This document shows, in pieces, positions 23,685 to 32,378 of a DNA stretch of 64,000 nt (its first letter is position 1; each line of letters starts with the position of its first letter). Source of the stretch: Alistipes sp. (GTDB lineage Bacteria; Bacteroidota; Bacteroidia; Bacteroidales; Rikenellaceae); NCBI GenBank assembly GCA_017547175.1, contig JAFYQI010000006.1:124001-188000 (forward strand), in the 5' to 3' direction. The notes beneath the pieces are model-generated. The model made no database searches, had not been told where the DNA came from, and saw only the letters and a list, made by a program, of their open reading frames with translations. A program made the translations under genes and the position numbers.

Positions 23685-25202
23685 ATGAAACAAAGATTTT
23701 GGATCAAGGTGTTGTTTGGGGTGGTGCTGTTACTGACGACCATGTCGTTTGTAGCTTGCGAGGAGGATCGTGAGGAGGTCGGTGCGCCCTATCTCGAACT
23801 CGATATCGAGGAGTTGCCCCTCACGTTGGAGGGTGGTAATGTCCACTTTACCGTGTTGGCCAATCGTCCCTGGCAGGCGACACTCAGCGAAGGGAGTGAG
23901 TGGATCGCCATGACTCCGATGCAGGGTGTAGGGCGTACGGAGGTGGAATTGTCGATTCCGGCTTCGGACTACGATCGCAAGGGAGAGGTGCAGTTCCAAA
24001 TCGTAGATACGGCTTATGAGCTCAAAACCCTTGTTGTCAAGCAGGGCGACGTATCGAAAATCGGGTTGATCTACTCGGAGACCTTCGGTGCACCGATGAA
24101 GGATGCTGCAACGGGATATTGGCCCTATGCCAATGAGAATAGTTCCAATTGCATGTCGGGTACGGGTGTAGTGGCAGGTGTGACCACCTACGACGGTTAT
24201 GGCGTGACGGCACGCATGGTCGGTACCTATACAGCTCCTACGCCCCCTACGTCGGGTGAGGGTCACCTGTGGTTCCCGGCAGGTAAAACGGCCGATAAAA
24301 ATTTCTTTGAAGTTCAACAATTGGCGCTCCACGGGACGAAAAATATCGACATCCGCTTCTACCTGCATGGGAACACGTCACCCTACAAGGAGGGGGATGT
24401 GATGCTGCATCTTTCGGCCGATGGCGAGAAGTGGTCGGCGGTAGCCTTTACGACCGGTGCGATTGCCGAGGCTGCGGAGAGTACTTGGGTGGAGGCGCAG
24501 GCCTCTGTGACACTCAAGGAGGCTCCCGAACAGCTCTATATGCGATTCTCTTCGACTACGGCCGGTGGTTGTCGTCTCGACGATCCGACGATTCTGCAAG
24601 GTGTCGGTGGGGTAGAGGTTGATCTCGCAGCCGGCACGGAAGATCCGATTCCTACCCCCGAGCCTGAGCCTGAACCTGAACCCGATCCCACGCCGGATCC
24701 GGGTGAAGATCCGACCCCCTCGACAGCCACCTTGCTGTGGCACGACGACTTTTCGCAGTTCGATGGCGAAACGGCTGATGGTACGGTCGATCTCGGTACA
24801 ACACTGATTGGCTCACTGACCGGTTTCAAGGAGGCCTATACAGGCTCGAAGGTCTATGCTGCAGCGGGTAAAATCAAACTCGGCTCGTCGAGTAAAAAAG
24901 GTACATTGACAACCCCCGCTCTGAAGGCTTCGGGTACGGTAGATGCGACGATGACGGTAGATTTGGCTGCATGGGCAAACGTGACATCGGGCGCAGTCGA
25001 TTCGACAAAGATCAAGATCGTGGTCAATGGCGGTGGTACGATCAATGGTGCAACCTCTGTGGATGTAACGCTGAGTGGTGAGCAGGTGACCTATACCTAC
25101 GCTTTGGTCGGGGTATCAGCTGCCACGACGATCACCTTCGAATCGGCTACGGCATCGAAGCAGCGTTACTACCTCGATAACCTGAAAATTACGCAGAAAT
25201 AA
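23685..25202 (+). CDS. BACON-domain lipoprotein with two jelly-roll-like regions
   Basis: 505 residues with a lipobox at VAC (Cys25) followed by EEDREE, the acidic context linked to surface export in Bacteroidetes. A BACON-like beta sandwich (about 37-120) contains the typical NRPWQATLSEGSEWI. A first jelly-roll-like domain (about 128-308) is followed by a Pro/Glu/Asp linker (about 318-342) and a second beta domain (about 345-505) ending YYLDNLKITQK, as in secreted-protein adhesion or ligand-binding modules. No catalytic motif is seen. It heads a three-gene unit with two nucleases, so it may bind their substrate or anchor them. Confidence 0.75.
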   Translation: MKQRFWIKVLFGVVLLLTTMSFVACEEDREEVGAPYLELDIEELPLTLEGGNVHFTVLANRPWQATLSEGSEWIAMTPMQGVGRTEVELSIPASDYDRKGEVQFQIVDTAYELKTLVVKQGDVSKIGLIYSETFGAPMKDAATGYWPYANENSSNCMSGTGVVAGVTTYDGYGVTARMVGTYTAPTPPTSGEGHLWFPAGKTADKNFFEVQQLALHGTKNIDIRFYLHGNTSPYKEGDVMLHLSADGEKWSAVAFTTGAIAEAAESTWVEAQASVTLKEAPEQLYMRFSSTTAGGCRLDDPTILQGVGGVEVDLAAGTEDPIPTPEPEPEPEPDPTPDPGEDPTPSTATLLWHDDFSQFDGETADGTVDLGTTLIGSLTGFKEAYTGSKVYAAAGKIKLGSSSKKGTLTTPALKASGTVDATMTVDLAAWANVTSGAVDSTKIKIVVNGGGTINGATSVDVTLSGEQVTYTYALVGVSAATTITFESATASKQRYYLDNLKITQK

Positions 25203-25225
25203 CGGGATCAATCTGGGCGATAAGT

Positions 25226-26452
25226 ATGCGATTAACGTGTGTGAAAAAGGCGCTCTGTTGTCTGTTGCTGGTGGAAATAGCATTGCTCGTTGCCGCCTGT
25301 TCCAAGGGAAATGCTTCGGGCGATGCGGACTATGCTGCAATCGGATGGGAGCAGATGACCCTGACGGCTGAAGCCGGGGTTGTTTGTCTGCGTATTGCCG
25401 ATGCCACAGCCCCCGGATTGCGTTGGTCTGCTGAGATTACGAGTGGAAATTGGGCTTCGTTTGGCAATTGGAGCAGCTATCGTCTGACAGCCGAAGGCCA
25501 GGTCGAGACTTCGCCTGCGTCGCGTCTGATCGCGATCTACTACCTCGACAATGTCGGGTCGACGGATCGTACGCTGACCGTACGGTTTACCTTCGATGGG
25601 CGTGACGCTGTGGAGTTGACGCTACAACAGCCTGCCCTGGGAGGTGGGGAGCATGTGAGTGGTGACACCTCATGGGCTTGGCCTGAACTGCCCGAGCGGG
25701 TGGATAATGCCAATTTTAGCTACGTGACTCACTTTGCTCCTGTTTATGATCAAACGCTTGGTCGGGAGGTGTCGAAACGCAACTTTACCCTCTGCTTCGA
25801 TCGCACGAAGCGTGCTTCGTGGTGGGTTGCCTATCCGATGCATGCAGCCTATCTCGGCTCTTCGCCCCGTCCCGACGAGCCTTGGACTTACGATCCGCTG
25901 CTTGAATCCGCTTGGCAGGCCAATTTGGCGTTGGGCAGCTATACAGGTTGGTCGTTGGCGCGAGGTCATCAGATTGCCAATGCCGATCGCAATGCAAATC
26001 GTACGATGCAGCTACAGACCTTCTACAACTCGAATTGCACGCCGCAGAATTACGACTTGAACGGTGGTCCATGGATGCGTTTGGAGAGTAAGGTGCGCAA
26101 TTGGAAGTGTAACGATACGCTCTATGTGGTGACGGGTGCTTATTGGGATCCGTCGTCTACATCGACAACCACCGATAAGGCAAAACAGGTTTGCCCCGTG
26201 CCGACCCATTACTTCAAGGTGTTGGCACGCACGGTGAAGGGGAATGTACGCAAAGCGGGTGATCGTTTGGGAGATTATCGCGCCGATGAGTTGAAGACAA
26301 TCGGCTTTTGGGTGGAGAATAAGGATGTGGTAACCGAAGCTGAGAGTTGGGTGATGTCGGTCGAGGAGATTGAGCAAAAGAGTGGCTTTGTCTTCTTCCC
26401 CACGCTTCCCAAGGAGGCCAAACGACAGAAGAATAAGAGCCAATGGTTCTAA
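25226..26452 (+). CDS. DNA/RNA non-specific endonuclease, lipoprotein
   Basis: 408 residues. Lipobox VAAC (Cys25). An N-terminal beta domain (about 40-137) resembles BACON (RWSAEITSGNWASF) and is followed by the beta-beta-alpha-metal nuclease domain (about 160-390). The active-site motif is ARGHQIANADR, with His248 as general base; most family members read DRGH, so the Asp is replaced by Ala. The metal-binding Asn is probably Asn279 in SNCTPQNYDLNGGPW. Such enzymes cut single- and double-stranded DNA and RNA outside the cytoplasm. It begins 23 bp after the BACON lipoprotein gene and ends 19 bp before the next nuclease. Confidence 0.87.
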   Translation: MRLTCVKKALCCLLLVEIALLVAACSKGNASGDADYAAIGWEQMTLTAEAGVVCLRIADATAPGLRWSAEITSGNWASFGNWSSYRLTAEGQVETSPASRLIAIYYLDNVGSTDRTLTVRFTFDGRDAVELTLQQPALGGGEHVSGDTSWAWPELPERVDNANFSYVTHFAPVYDQTLGREVSKRNFTLCFDRTKRASWWVAYPMHAAYLGSSPRPDEPWTYDPLLESAWQANLALGSYTGWSLARGHQIANADRNANRTMQLQTFYNSNCTPQNYDLNGGPWMRLESKVRNWKCNDTLYVVTGAYWDPSSTSTTTDKAKQVCPVPTHYFKVLARTVKGNVRKAGDRLGDYRADELKTIGFWVENKDVVTEAESWVMSVEEIEQKSGFVFFPTLPKEAKRQKNKSQWF

Positions 26453-26471
26453 CCCAAAACGGGCAGCAGTG

Positions 26472-27506
26472 ATGCGAAAGATAGTCACCATAGTGCTTTT
26501 GGTGGGTGGGGTGGTTGCGACTGCCTTGGCGCAAGAGCCGTATAAGATCCTCTTTTGGAATTTGGAAAATCTCTTCGATACGGTCGATGATCCCAACATC
26601 CGCGACGAAGAATTTACGCCTAAAGGGGCAAAAGCCTGGGACGAGGCTCGGTATCAACTGAAACTCGAACACATAGCCCGTGTGCTCACCGATGTAGCAG
26701 CATCGGATCAAATCTACCCCGCAGTGATCGGATTCGCAGAGGTTGAAAATCGGACGGTCTTGGAGGATATGACCGCTTTGCAGGATCTCGCCCAGCATGC
26801 CTATCGTATTGTTCATTATGACTCCCCCGATCCGCGTGGTATCGACGTGGCGTTGATCTATCGCCCCGACCAATTTCAATTCGAGGGAAGTTGTGCGGTC
26901 AAGGCCGATGTGCCCCAATTGCCTAAATTCCGTACGCGTGATATCTTGACCGTGTGGGGTACGATCAACGCTGAACCTTTCTATTTCATGGTTGCGCACT
27001 GGCCCTCGCGTCGTGGAGGGAAAGAGGCCTCGGAGCTAAAACGTATGGCATTGGGTCGACAAATGCGGCGTTTGGCGGATTCGGTGCGGTTGCAAAATCC
27101 GCAGACGAAGATAGTGGCAATGGGAGATTTTAACGATGACCCGATCGATTCGAGTATGGAGGAGGCGTTGGGTGCCAAAGGAGACATCAAACGGGTGGCA
27201 GTGGGTGATCTCTTCAATCCCTATTACGAACTGTTGCGTGCCGGCATGGGAACCTTGGCCTATGAGGGAGTCTGGAATCTCTTTGATAACGTGGTGGTGT
27301 CGGAGAATCTGATCACATCGACACAAGGCGGATTAAAGCTTCAAAAGCCTGCAGGATCGCCCTATTATGGTGCGATCTTTTGTCCGGATTACCTCATCCA
27401 ATACACGGGAAGGTATCGAGGCTATCCGTTGCGTACGTACGAGGAAGATGCCTTCCTGGCGGGTTTTAGTGATCACCTGCCGGTCTATATCTATCTTGCC
27501 AAATAG
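26472..27506 (+). CDS. Secreted endonuclease/exonuclease/phosphatase-family enzyme
   Basis: 344 residues, with a signal peptide cut near ALA-Q21. The EEP fold is supported by FWNLENLFD (start), FAEVENRTVL (metal Glu), RGIDVALIYR, a central VAHWPSR, GDFNDDP and the terminal SDHLPVYIYL with its catalytic His. In secreted Bacteroidetes proteins this fold usually acts as a nuclease; phosphatase or sphingomyelinase activity cannot be excluded. The ATG at 26472 (MRKIVTIV) is chosen because it gives a clean signal peptide. It is the last gene of the unit and is followed by a bidirectional terminator. Confidence 0.87.
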   Translation: MRKIVTIVLLVGGVVATALAQEPYKILFWNLENLFDTVDDPNIRDEEFTPKGAKAWDEARYQLKLEHIARVLTDVAASDQIYPAVIGFAEVENRTVLEDMTALQDLAQHAYRIVHYDSPDPRGIDVALIYRPDQFQFEGSCAVKADVPQLPKFRTRDILTVWGTINAEPFYFMVAHWPSRRGGKEASELKRMALGRQMRRLADSVRLQNPQTKIVAMGDFNDDPIDSSMEEALGAKGDIKRVAVGDLFNPYYELLRAGMGTLAYEGVWNLFDNVVVSENLITSTQGGLKLQKPAGSPYYGAIFCPDYLIQYTGRYRGYPLRTYEEDAFLAGFSDHLPVYIYLAK

Positions 27507-27531
27507 AGACTTTCAAAACCGCTGTAAATGC

Positions 27532-27569
27532 AACGAGCCTGTCAGACTGATCGCTGACAGGCTCGTTTT
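27532..27569. terminator. Bidirectional terminator between convergent genes
   Basis: Perfect 14-bp arms (27532-27545 and 27554-27567), loop ACTGATCG, T run on the plus strand. It separates the nuclease operon from the M16 peptidase gene. Confidence 0.88.
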
Positions 27570-27589
27570 GTTGGATCGGGTATTAAAGC

Positions 27590-30421
27590 TTACTCGGCCT
27601 GAGCGGCAGGGCGCATCATAACCTTGATCTGATTCTTCTTCTCGAGAATCATCTTGGCAAAGTTTTGTACGTCGGCATTGGTCAGGTTCTTGTGAGCAGC
27701 CTCCTGATCAGCGACGTTGTCCAGACCGTTGCTCCACTTGGCTACGATGTAGTTCATCCAACTCGAGTTCTTCTCGAGGCTTGAAGCCCACTCCTTGAAG
27801 CAGAACTCGCGGGTCTTCTCGATATCCTCCGTCTTGGGACCGTTCGTGGCAATCTCCTCGATCTCCTTGAGGATGATCTCGCACAGCTCGTCGGCCATCG
27901 CATCGTTCGTGTCGAACTGAATGTTCATCGTGTAGGTAGGGGTGGGGAGCATCGAGAGCGAGCCCCAAACCGATACACCATAGGTGCCGCCCTTCTCCTC
28001 TCGGATCGACTCCAGGTAGCGGGCATTGAGAGCCTGCGTCAGGTAGGCCATATTCACGCGGTTCTGCATCGTGTACTCCACGTCACCCGAGAAGATGTAG
28101 CGTACCGAAACCTTCGGCTGCTGCATCTCGGCGCGGAACGTCTCATCCACGATACCCGACACGTAGTCTGCGTTGTCATCTACGCAGTTCATCGGCTTCT
28201 TCGCTACGGGCAGCGAACCCAGGTACTTCTCAACCAGCGGCTTGAGGACCTCCAGATCGACATTACCCACGAAGTAGTAGGTGAAGCTGTTGCCGTTCGG
28301 GAAGAGCTTCTTGTAGATGGGAGCCAGCTCCTCGAACTTATACTTGGTGAGCAACTCCTTCGAGAGCTCCTGACGACGCGGATTGTTGCCGTAGGCGATC
28401 TCGGTGGTCTTCTTCTGCATCAGGTAGTCGGGATTTTGCTCCAGGTTCTCCACCTGTGCACCCACGATGTTCATCACCGTCTGGTAGTCTGTCTCGTCGA
28501 AGCGGGGCTGCGTGAAGTGCAGGTAGACGAGCTGCAGGAGGGTCTCGAGGTCCTTCGGCGAGGCCGAACCCGAGAGGTTGCTGTTGTAGCTCGAAGCGTT
28601 GACGGCTACGTGAGCCGTGTTACCCGACAGCTGCTTCTGAAGCTCCATGCGCGAGAACTTACCCACACCCGACATCTGGCAGATGGCCGGCAGCAGGTCT
28701 GCATAGATGATCTCCTCGTTGCTCAGCACCGAAGCACCACCTTCAGCTAAAGCCTGGAAGAGCACCTCGTCAGCCTTGAACGTGGTCGGCTTAACCACCA
28801 CTTTGATACCGTTCTTGAGCGTCCACTCGGTCGTGCCGTAGGCCTCGTTCGTCTTGGTCTTCTTTACGGGCGAACCCTTCAGAATCGTACCCTCGGCAAT
28901 CAGCGGCTCCTTCACCGTATTGTCCTCATAGGGAGCAATCTCGCTCTCTGCAACCTTTTGGCGGATAGCCAGAATGTCAGCTTCGGTCGGTACGCTGACA
29001 CCCTCCTTGGCGGGGCTGTTGACAATGATTACCTGGTTCTTGTCCATGATCACCTGCTTGGCCAGCTGGTTGATCACCTCGACGTTGAGGCTCTTGATGA
29101 GCATCGAGTCGAGCTGCCACTCGGTCTCGGCGTCGGGCATGGCTGCATTCGAGCGGAAGGCCTGCAGGTAGCGGTTTACGTAGTAGCGGTTCATTTGGTC
29201 GTTGCGGTTCTTGTAACCACGCTCGGCGCTGGTCATCAGATCGTTCTGTGCGCGCTCGAACTCACCCATGGTGAAACCGTGACGGCGGATGCGCTCTACC
29301 TCGGTCATAATGGCCTCATAACCCTTGGCCAGCTCGCCATCCTTGGTCGAGGCGGCTGCTACCGTGGCGTTGAGGGTAGGGATGATGCCGATCGTGCTGC
29401 CCGTCATGATCTGACCTCCCAGGAAGGGTGCATTGGGCTTCATGGCAATCTCCTGCAGACGCTCACCGGCCATCGAGGCAAAGTAGTGCTGCATGATGGC
29501 CAGCATCTCGGCATAGATCGTGTTGTTGGCCTCCTTCGGCAGGGCGGGGTACTTCATGAAGATCTGCACCTGCGAGCCGTTCATCTCGGGGTCGGTGTAG
29601 ATCGAGATGATGGGCTCCTCGTTGTCGGGCACCACGATGTGGGCCTTCTGAGCAGCCGTAGCGGGCGAGGCGGGGATGTCGCTCATCAGGGTCTTGATCT
29701 TGGCCTCGATCTGATCGACGTCGATGTCACCAACTACGATGATGGCCTGATACTCGGGACGATACCACGAAGCATAGAAGTCCTCCAGGTCCGAATACTT
29801 GAAGCCCTGCAGACCGTCGAGGTAACCGATCAGGTTGCGCTCGGCATAGCGCGTGCCCGAACCCAGCGCCTGCAGCATCTTCATCGTCGCACGCCACTGG
29901 GCGTTGTCACGCGTGCGGAGCTCCTCCTGGATTACACCGCGCTCCGAGTCGATCTCCTTGGGCTGCAAGGCGATGAAGTGCGACCAGTCGTGCAGGATCA
30001 AGAGGGCCGAGTCGATCACGCCCTCACGCTGTACGGGTACATCTGCGATGTTGTAGCAGGTCTCGTCCCACGAGGTGTAGGCGTTGAGGTTGGCACCGAA
30101 CTTTACACCGATCGTCTCCAGGTACTCGATGAGCTGCTTGCCGGGCAGATTCTTCGTGCCGTTGAAGGCCATGTGCTCCAGGAAGTGGGCCAGACCCTGC
30201 TGGTTGGCCTCCTCCTGAATGGCTCCTACATGGTGCAGGATATAGAAATCGGCCTGATTCTTCGGTTTTTCGTTGTGGCGGATGTAGTAGCTCATTCCGT
30301 TCTCGAGCTGACCCTTGCGGACAGCCTCGTCTTCGGGAATCGGCTGCATCGGGTTAAAACCCTGTGCCGTTGCGCTGACCGTAAAGAGGACAGCCGCAAT
30401 CCATAAAGTGATTTTTTGCAT
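27590..30421 (-). CDS. M16 family zinc metallopeptidase (pitrilysin-like), secreted
   Basis: 943 residues with a signal peptide (1-19, SATAQ). The N-terminal M16 domain carries the inverted zinc motif HFLEH (His79, Glu82, His83) and the downstream ERGVIQEE region that supplies the third ligand. A second M16-like half (about 500-940) lacks the motif, as is usual for the inactive partner domain. Such periplasmic or outer-membrane peptidases degrade peptides. The gene follows the HTH regulator after 23 bp in the same direction, so the two may be co-transcribed. Confidence 0.92.
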   Translation of the reverse strand: MQKITLWIAAVLFTVSATAQGFNPMQPIPEDEAVRKGQLENGMSYYIRHNEKPKNQADFYILHHVGAIQEEANQQGLAHFLEHMAFNGTKNLPGKQLIEYLETIGVKFGANLNAYTSWDETCYNIADVPVQREGVIDSALLILHDWSHFIALQPKEIDSERGVIQEELRTRDNAQWRATMKMLQALGSGTRYAERNLIGYLDGLQGFKYSDLEDFYASWYRPEYQAIIVVGDIDVDQIEAKIKTLMSDIPASPATAAQKAHIVVPDNEEPIISIYTDPEMNGSQVQIFMKYPALPKEANNTIYAEMLAIMQHYFASMAGERLQEIAMKPNAPFLGGQIMTGSTIGIIPTLNATVAAASTKDGELAKGYEAIMTEVERIRRHGFTMGEFERAQNDLMTSAERGYKNRNDQMNRYYVNRYLQAFRSNAAMPDAETEWQLDSMLIKSLNVEVINQLAKQVIMDKNQVIIVNSPAKEGVSVPTEADILAIRQKVAESEIAPYEDNTVKEPLIAEGTILKGSPVKKTKTNEAYGTTEWTLKNGIKVVVKPTTFKADEVLFQALAEGGASVLSNEEIIYADLLPAICQMSGVGKFSRMELQKQLSGNTAHVAVNASSYNSNLSGSASPKDLETLLQLVYLHFTQPRFDETDYQTVMNIVGAQVENLEQNPDYLMQKKTTEIAYGNNPRRQELSKELLTKYKFEELAPIYKKLFPNGNSFTYYFVGNVDLEVLKPLVEKYLGSLPVAKKPMNCVDDNADYVSGIVDETFRAEMQQPKVSVRYIFSGDVEYTMQNRVNMAYLTQALNARYLESIREEKGGTYGVSVWGSLSMLPTPTYTMNIQFDTNDAMADELCEIILKEIEEIATNGPKTEDIEKTREFCFKEWASSLEKNSSWMNYIVAKWSNGLDNVADQEAAHKNLTNADVQNFAKMILEKKNQIKVMMRPAAQAE

Positions 30422-30444
30422 AATATTAAAGTGTAAAAAGTTTG

Positions 30445-30657
30445 TTACTCTTCGTCGGGTCGGTACTCAATAATGTCACCCGGTTGGCAATCCAGCTCAC
30501 GACAGATGGCCTCCAAGGTCGAGAAGCGAATGGCTCGGGCCTTGCCGGTTTTTAGAATCGAAAGGTTGGCGGGTGTGATATTCACCCGTTCGGCCAGCGT
30601 GCCGAGCGAAATCTTGCGCTTGGCCATCATGACGTCGATGTTGATGATTATAGCCAT
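30445..30657 (-). CDS. Small HTH transcriptional regulator (Cro/CI, YozG-like)
   Basis: 70 residues, nearly all one helix-turn-helix domain. The sequence MAIIINIDVMMAKRKISLGTLAERVNI..NLSILKTGKA followed by STLEAICRELDCQPGDIIEY is characteristic of the YozG-like group, which commonly sits beside DUF2975 membrane proteins, as here. It probably regulates its own locus. A run of nine G (minus strand, 30664-30672) lies six bases before the ATG, exactly where a ribosome binding site belongs. Confidence 0.9.
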   Translation of the reverse strand: MAIIINIDVMMAKRKISLGTLAERVNITPANLSILKTGKARAIRFSTLEAICRELDCQPGDIIEYRPDEE

Positions 30658-30663
30658 CGCTCA

Positions 30664-30672
30664 CCCCCCCCC
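30664..30672 (-). promoter_or_regulatory. G9 tract at the ribosome-binding position of the HTH gene
   Basis: On the minus strand nine consecutive G are followed by six bases and the start codon. It may act as an unusual purine-rich binding site, and homopolymers of this length can be prone to slippage. Confidence 0.5.
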
Positions 30673-30718
30673 TTATATGTATTGAACATAATGTGCTTCA
30701 TGGTTTTATAGGTCGAAT

Positions 30719-31429
30719 TTAGATGGTCAGTTTTTGCTCCTCGCCTAGGTCACGTCCGATGGCGGTCAGCTCGGCAGCAAAGAGGATCAGCAGACCGAAG
30801 ATAAAGGGATCGGAATCCAGCGCAAAGCGGGTATTGATGATGTAGTCACTGCCCTCCAGCATGCGGGCTGCATTGGTTGCGGCCATCCAATTGGCCGTAC
30901 GTGTAATCAGATCGGTGGCGATGGTCAAAAGGGCAATGGCGCGCAGTCGCCACACGTTGCAGGTGGCCAGGGGTTGCTCTTTGCAGATCGAGCGACGCAC
31001 CGAGCGGATGATGAGCCACATCAATATGATGATCACGACGTAGGTCAATATGCTGAGCAGGGTGAGCAGATAGATCCAGGGCGAACCGCAGATAGTGGCA
31101 AAGGCCAACCACCAGGCCGACCGATCGCCGGCGGGCTCCTTGATGTCGAGCGTCATGGTAGCGGGGTGGCCGACTACGTTGCGGGTCGAATCGGCCGTTT
31201 GGATTGCGGTTGGTTGTGTAGCTTGCACGGGAACGTTCCAAAACAGATAGTGCGTTTGCGGAATGCTTTCTTCAAGGCTGGCATTAAGCTCATTGCCCAT
31301 GCGTGCACCCTCCTTGAGACCCTGATGGAATTCGGGAGCCACATGGAGTGTCAGCCCTGCAAGCAGCACGACAAAGAAGGCCACGTAGATGGCCAACAGT
31401 CGTTTCAGATAGGTCGATTTTTGTTGCAT
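30719..31429 (-). CDS. DUF2975-like membrane protein
   Basis: 236 residues with four transmembrane segments (about 9-29, 115-142, 163-180 and 205-222). An N-terminal periplasmic loop lies between the first two. Size, topology and the downstream YozG-like regulator fit the DUF2975 family, of unknown activity. I start at ATG 31429 (MQQKSTYLKR); the extension to 31480 crosses the promoter. The HTH gene begins 61 bp downstream, in the same transcript. Confidence 0.8.
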   Translation of the reverse strand: MQQKSTYLKRLLAIYVAFFVVLLAGLTLHVAPEFHQGLKEGARMGNELNASLEESIPQTHYLFWNVPVQATQPTAIQTADSTRNVVGHPATMTLDIKEPAGDRSAWWLAFATICGSPWIYLLTLLSILTYVVIIILMWLIIRSVRRSICKEQPLATCNVWRLRAIALLTIATDLITRTANWMAATNAARMLEGSDYIINTRFALDSDPFIFGLLILFAAELTAIGRDLGEEQKLTI

Positions 31430-31447
31430 AGTGTCTCTTTTGTTTTG

Positions 31448-31455
31448 CAAATATA
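31448..31455 (-). promoter_or_regulatory. -7 box of the DUF2975/HTH operon
   Basis: TATATTTG on the minus strand, 18 bp before the ATG at 31429. Confidence 0.5.
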
Positions 31456-31549
31456 GATAAATTCTCCGAAAAACAAACAAAATTTATTGTTTTACGATAA
31501 GATTTTAAAACTTTCAGGGTGTTTTGTACTAAATAATCGGAAATTTTTG

Positions 31550-31557
31550 TATGTTTG
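31550..31557 (+). promoter_or_regulatory. -7 box of the acyl-ACP thioesterase gene
   Basis: TATGTTTG, 23 bp before the ATG at 31581. Confidence 0.5.
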
Positions 31558-31580
31558 TAAATCTATTAACGAATCCGATT

Positions 31581-32306
31581 ATGGCAGATAAAGCATATTT
31601 TACCTATAAGGTCGAGCCGCAGAGCCTCGATTTTACCTCGCGCCTTAAGTCGCCTGCACTGATCATGTCGGCGCTTAATGCCGCCGGTGCCGATGCCCAC
31701 AACAAGGGCTTCGACTATGTCGATATGGAGCAGGATGACAATACGTGGGTATTGAGCCGCATGGCTATTGAGGTGAGCTATCGTCCGCGTCAATACTCCG
31801 ATTATGAGATCGAGACCTGGATCAGTGGCTACAACCGTCTGCTCTCGACCCGTAACTTCCGCATCTACGACGAGGAGGGCAAGCAGTTTGCCAAGATGAC
31901 TTCGCAGTGGGCCATGCTCAATGTGAAGACCCGTTCGGCGGTCGATCTGACGCGTACGGCTGATGTGCACGACAAATATATGGTGCAGGAGGAGCCTCCT
32001 TGTGCCGCCCCGTGTCGTCTGCGTGGCGTGGCGGAGGGTGAGGAGTTCCGCCATACGGTGCGTTACAGCGATATCGACTTCAACCGCCACATGAATACGA
32101 TTCGCTACGTGGAGATGATCTTCGACCACCTGCCCATTGATGCCATTGCCGAGGATCGTCCGTTCCGTCTCGATCTGCACTTCTTGCACGAGGCCGTCTT
32201 GGGCGAGGTGCTGACCATCGCCACGAAGGAGGAGGAGGGTAAACTGCTGTTCGAGATCTCGACGGTGGAGAATCCGTGCGTGCGTGCAGCGCTCTGCTGG
32301 TTGTAG
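31581..32306 (+). CDS. Acyl-ACP thioesterase
   Basis: 241 residues forming two hotdog halves, as in the plant FatA/FatB-like family found in many anaerobic bacteria. The first half contains WVLSRMAIEVSYRP and the second VRYSDIDFNRHMNTIRYVEM, where the family's catalytic Asp/Asn/His cluster lies (D-I-D-x-N-x-H). It releases free fatty acids from acyl carrier protein. The ATG at 31581 (MADKAYF) is preferred to the upstream in-frame codon, which overlaps the -7 box. The next gene has its own promoter. Confidence 0.88.
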   Translation: MADKAYFTYKVEPQSLDFTSRLKSPALIMSALNAAGADAHNKGFDYVDMEQDDNTWVLSRMAIEVSYRPRQYSDYEIETWISGYNRLLSTRNFRIYDEEGKQFAKMTSQWAMLNVKTRSAVDLTRTADVHDKYMVQEEPPCAAPCRLRGVAEGEEFRHTVRYSDIDFNRHMNTIRYVEMIFDHLPIDAIAEDRPFRLDLHFLHEAVLGEVLTIATKEEEGKLLFEISTVENPCVRAALCWL

Positions 32307-32366
32307 AAAGCAGGGGTTTGACTGATAATTTCCGGAGGATTTCCCTTGAGAAATCCTCTTTTTTAT

Positions 32367-32374
32367 TATCTTTA
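32367..32374 (+). promoter_or_regulatory. -7 box of the glycosyltransferase gene
   Basis: TATCTTTA lies only 4 bp before the ATG at 32379, so the transcript is expected to be leaderless or nearly so. Confidence 0.45.
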
Positions 32375-32378
32375 CACC

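Noticed and set aside
28958..30406. 482-codon plus-strand frame opposite the M16 peptidase
   Set aside because: The minus-strand gene has a signal peptide and HFLEH motif; this frame is its shadow.
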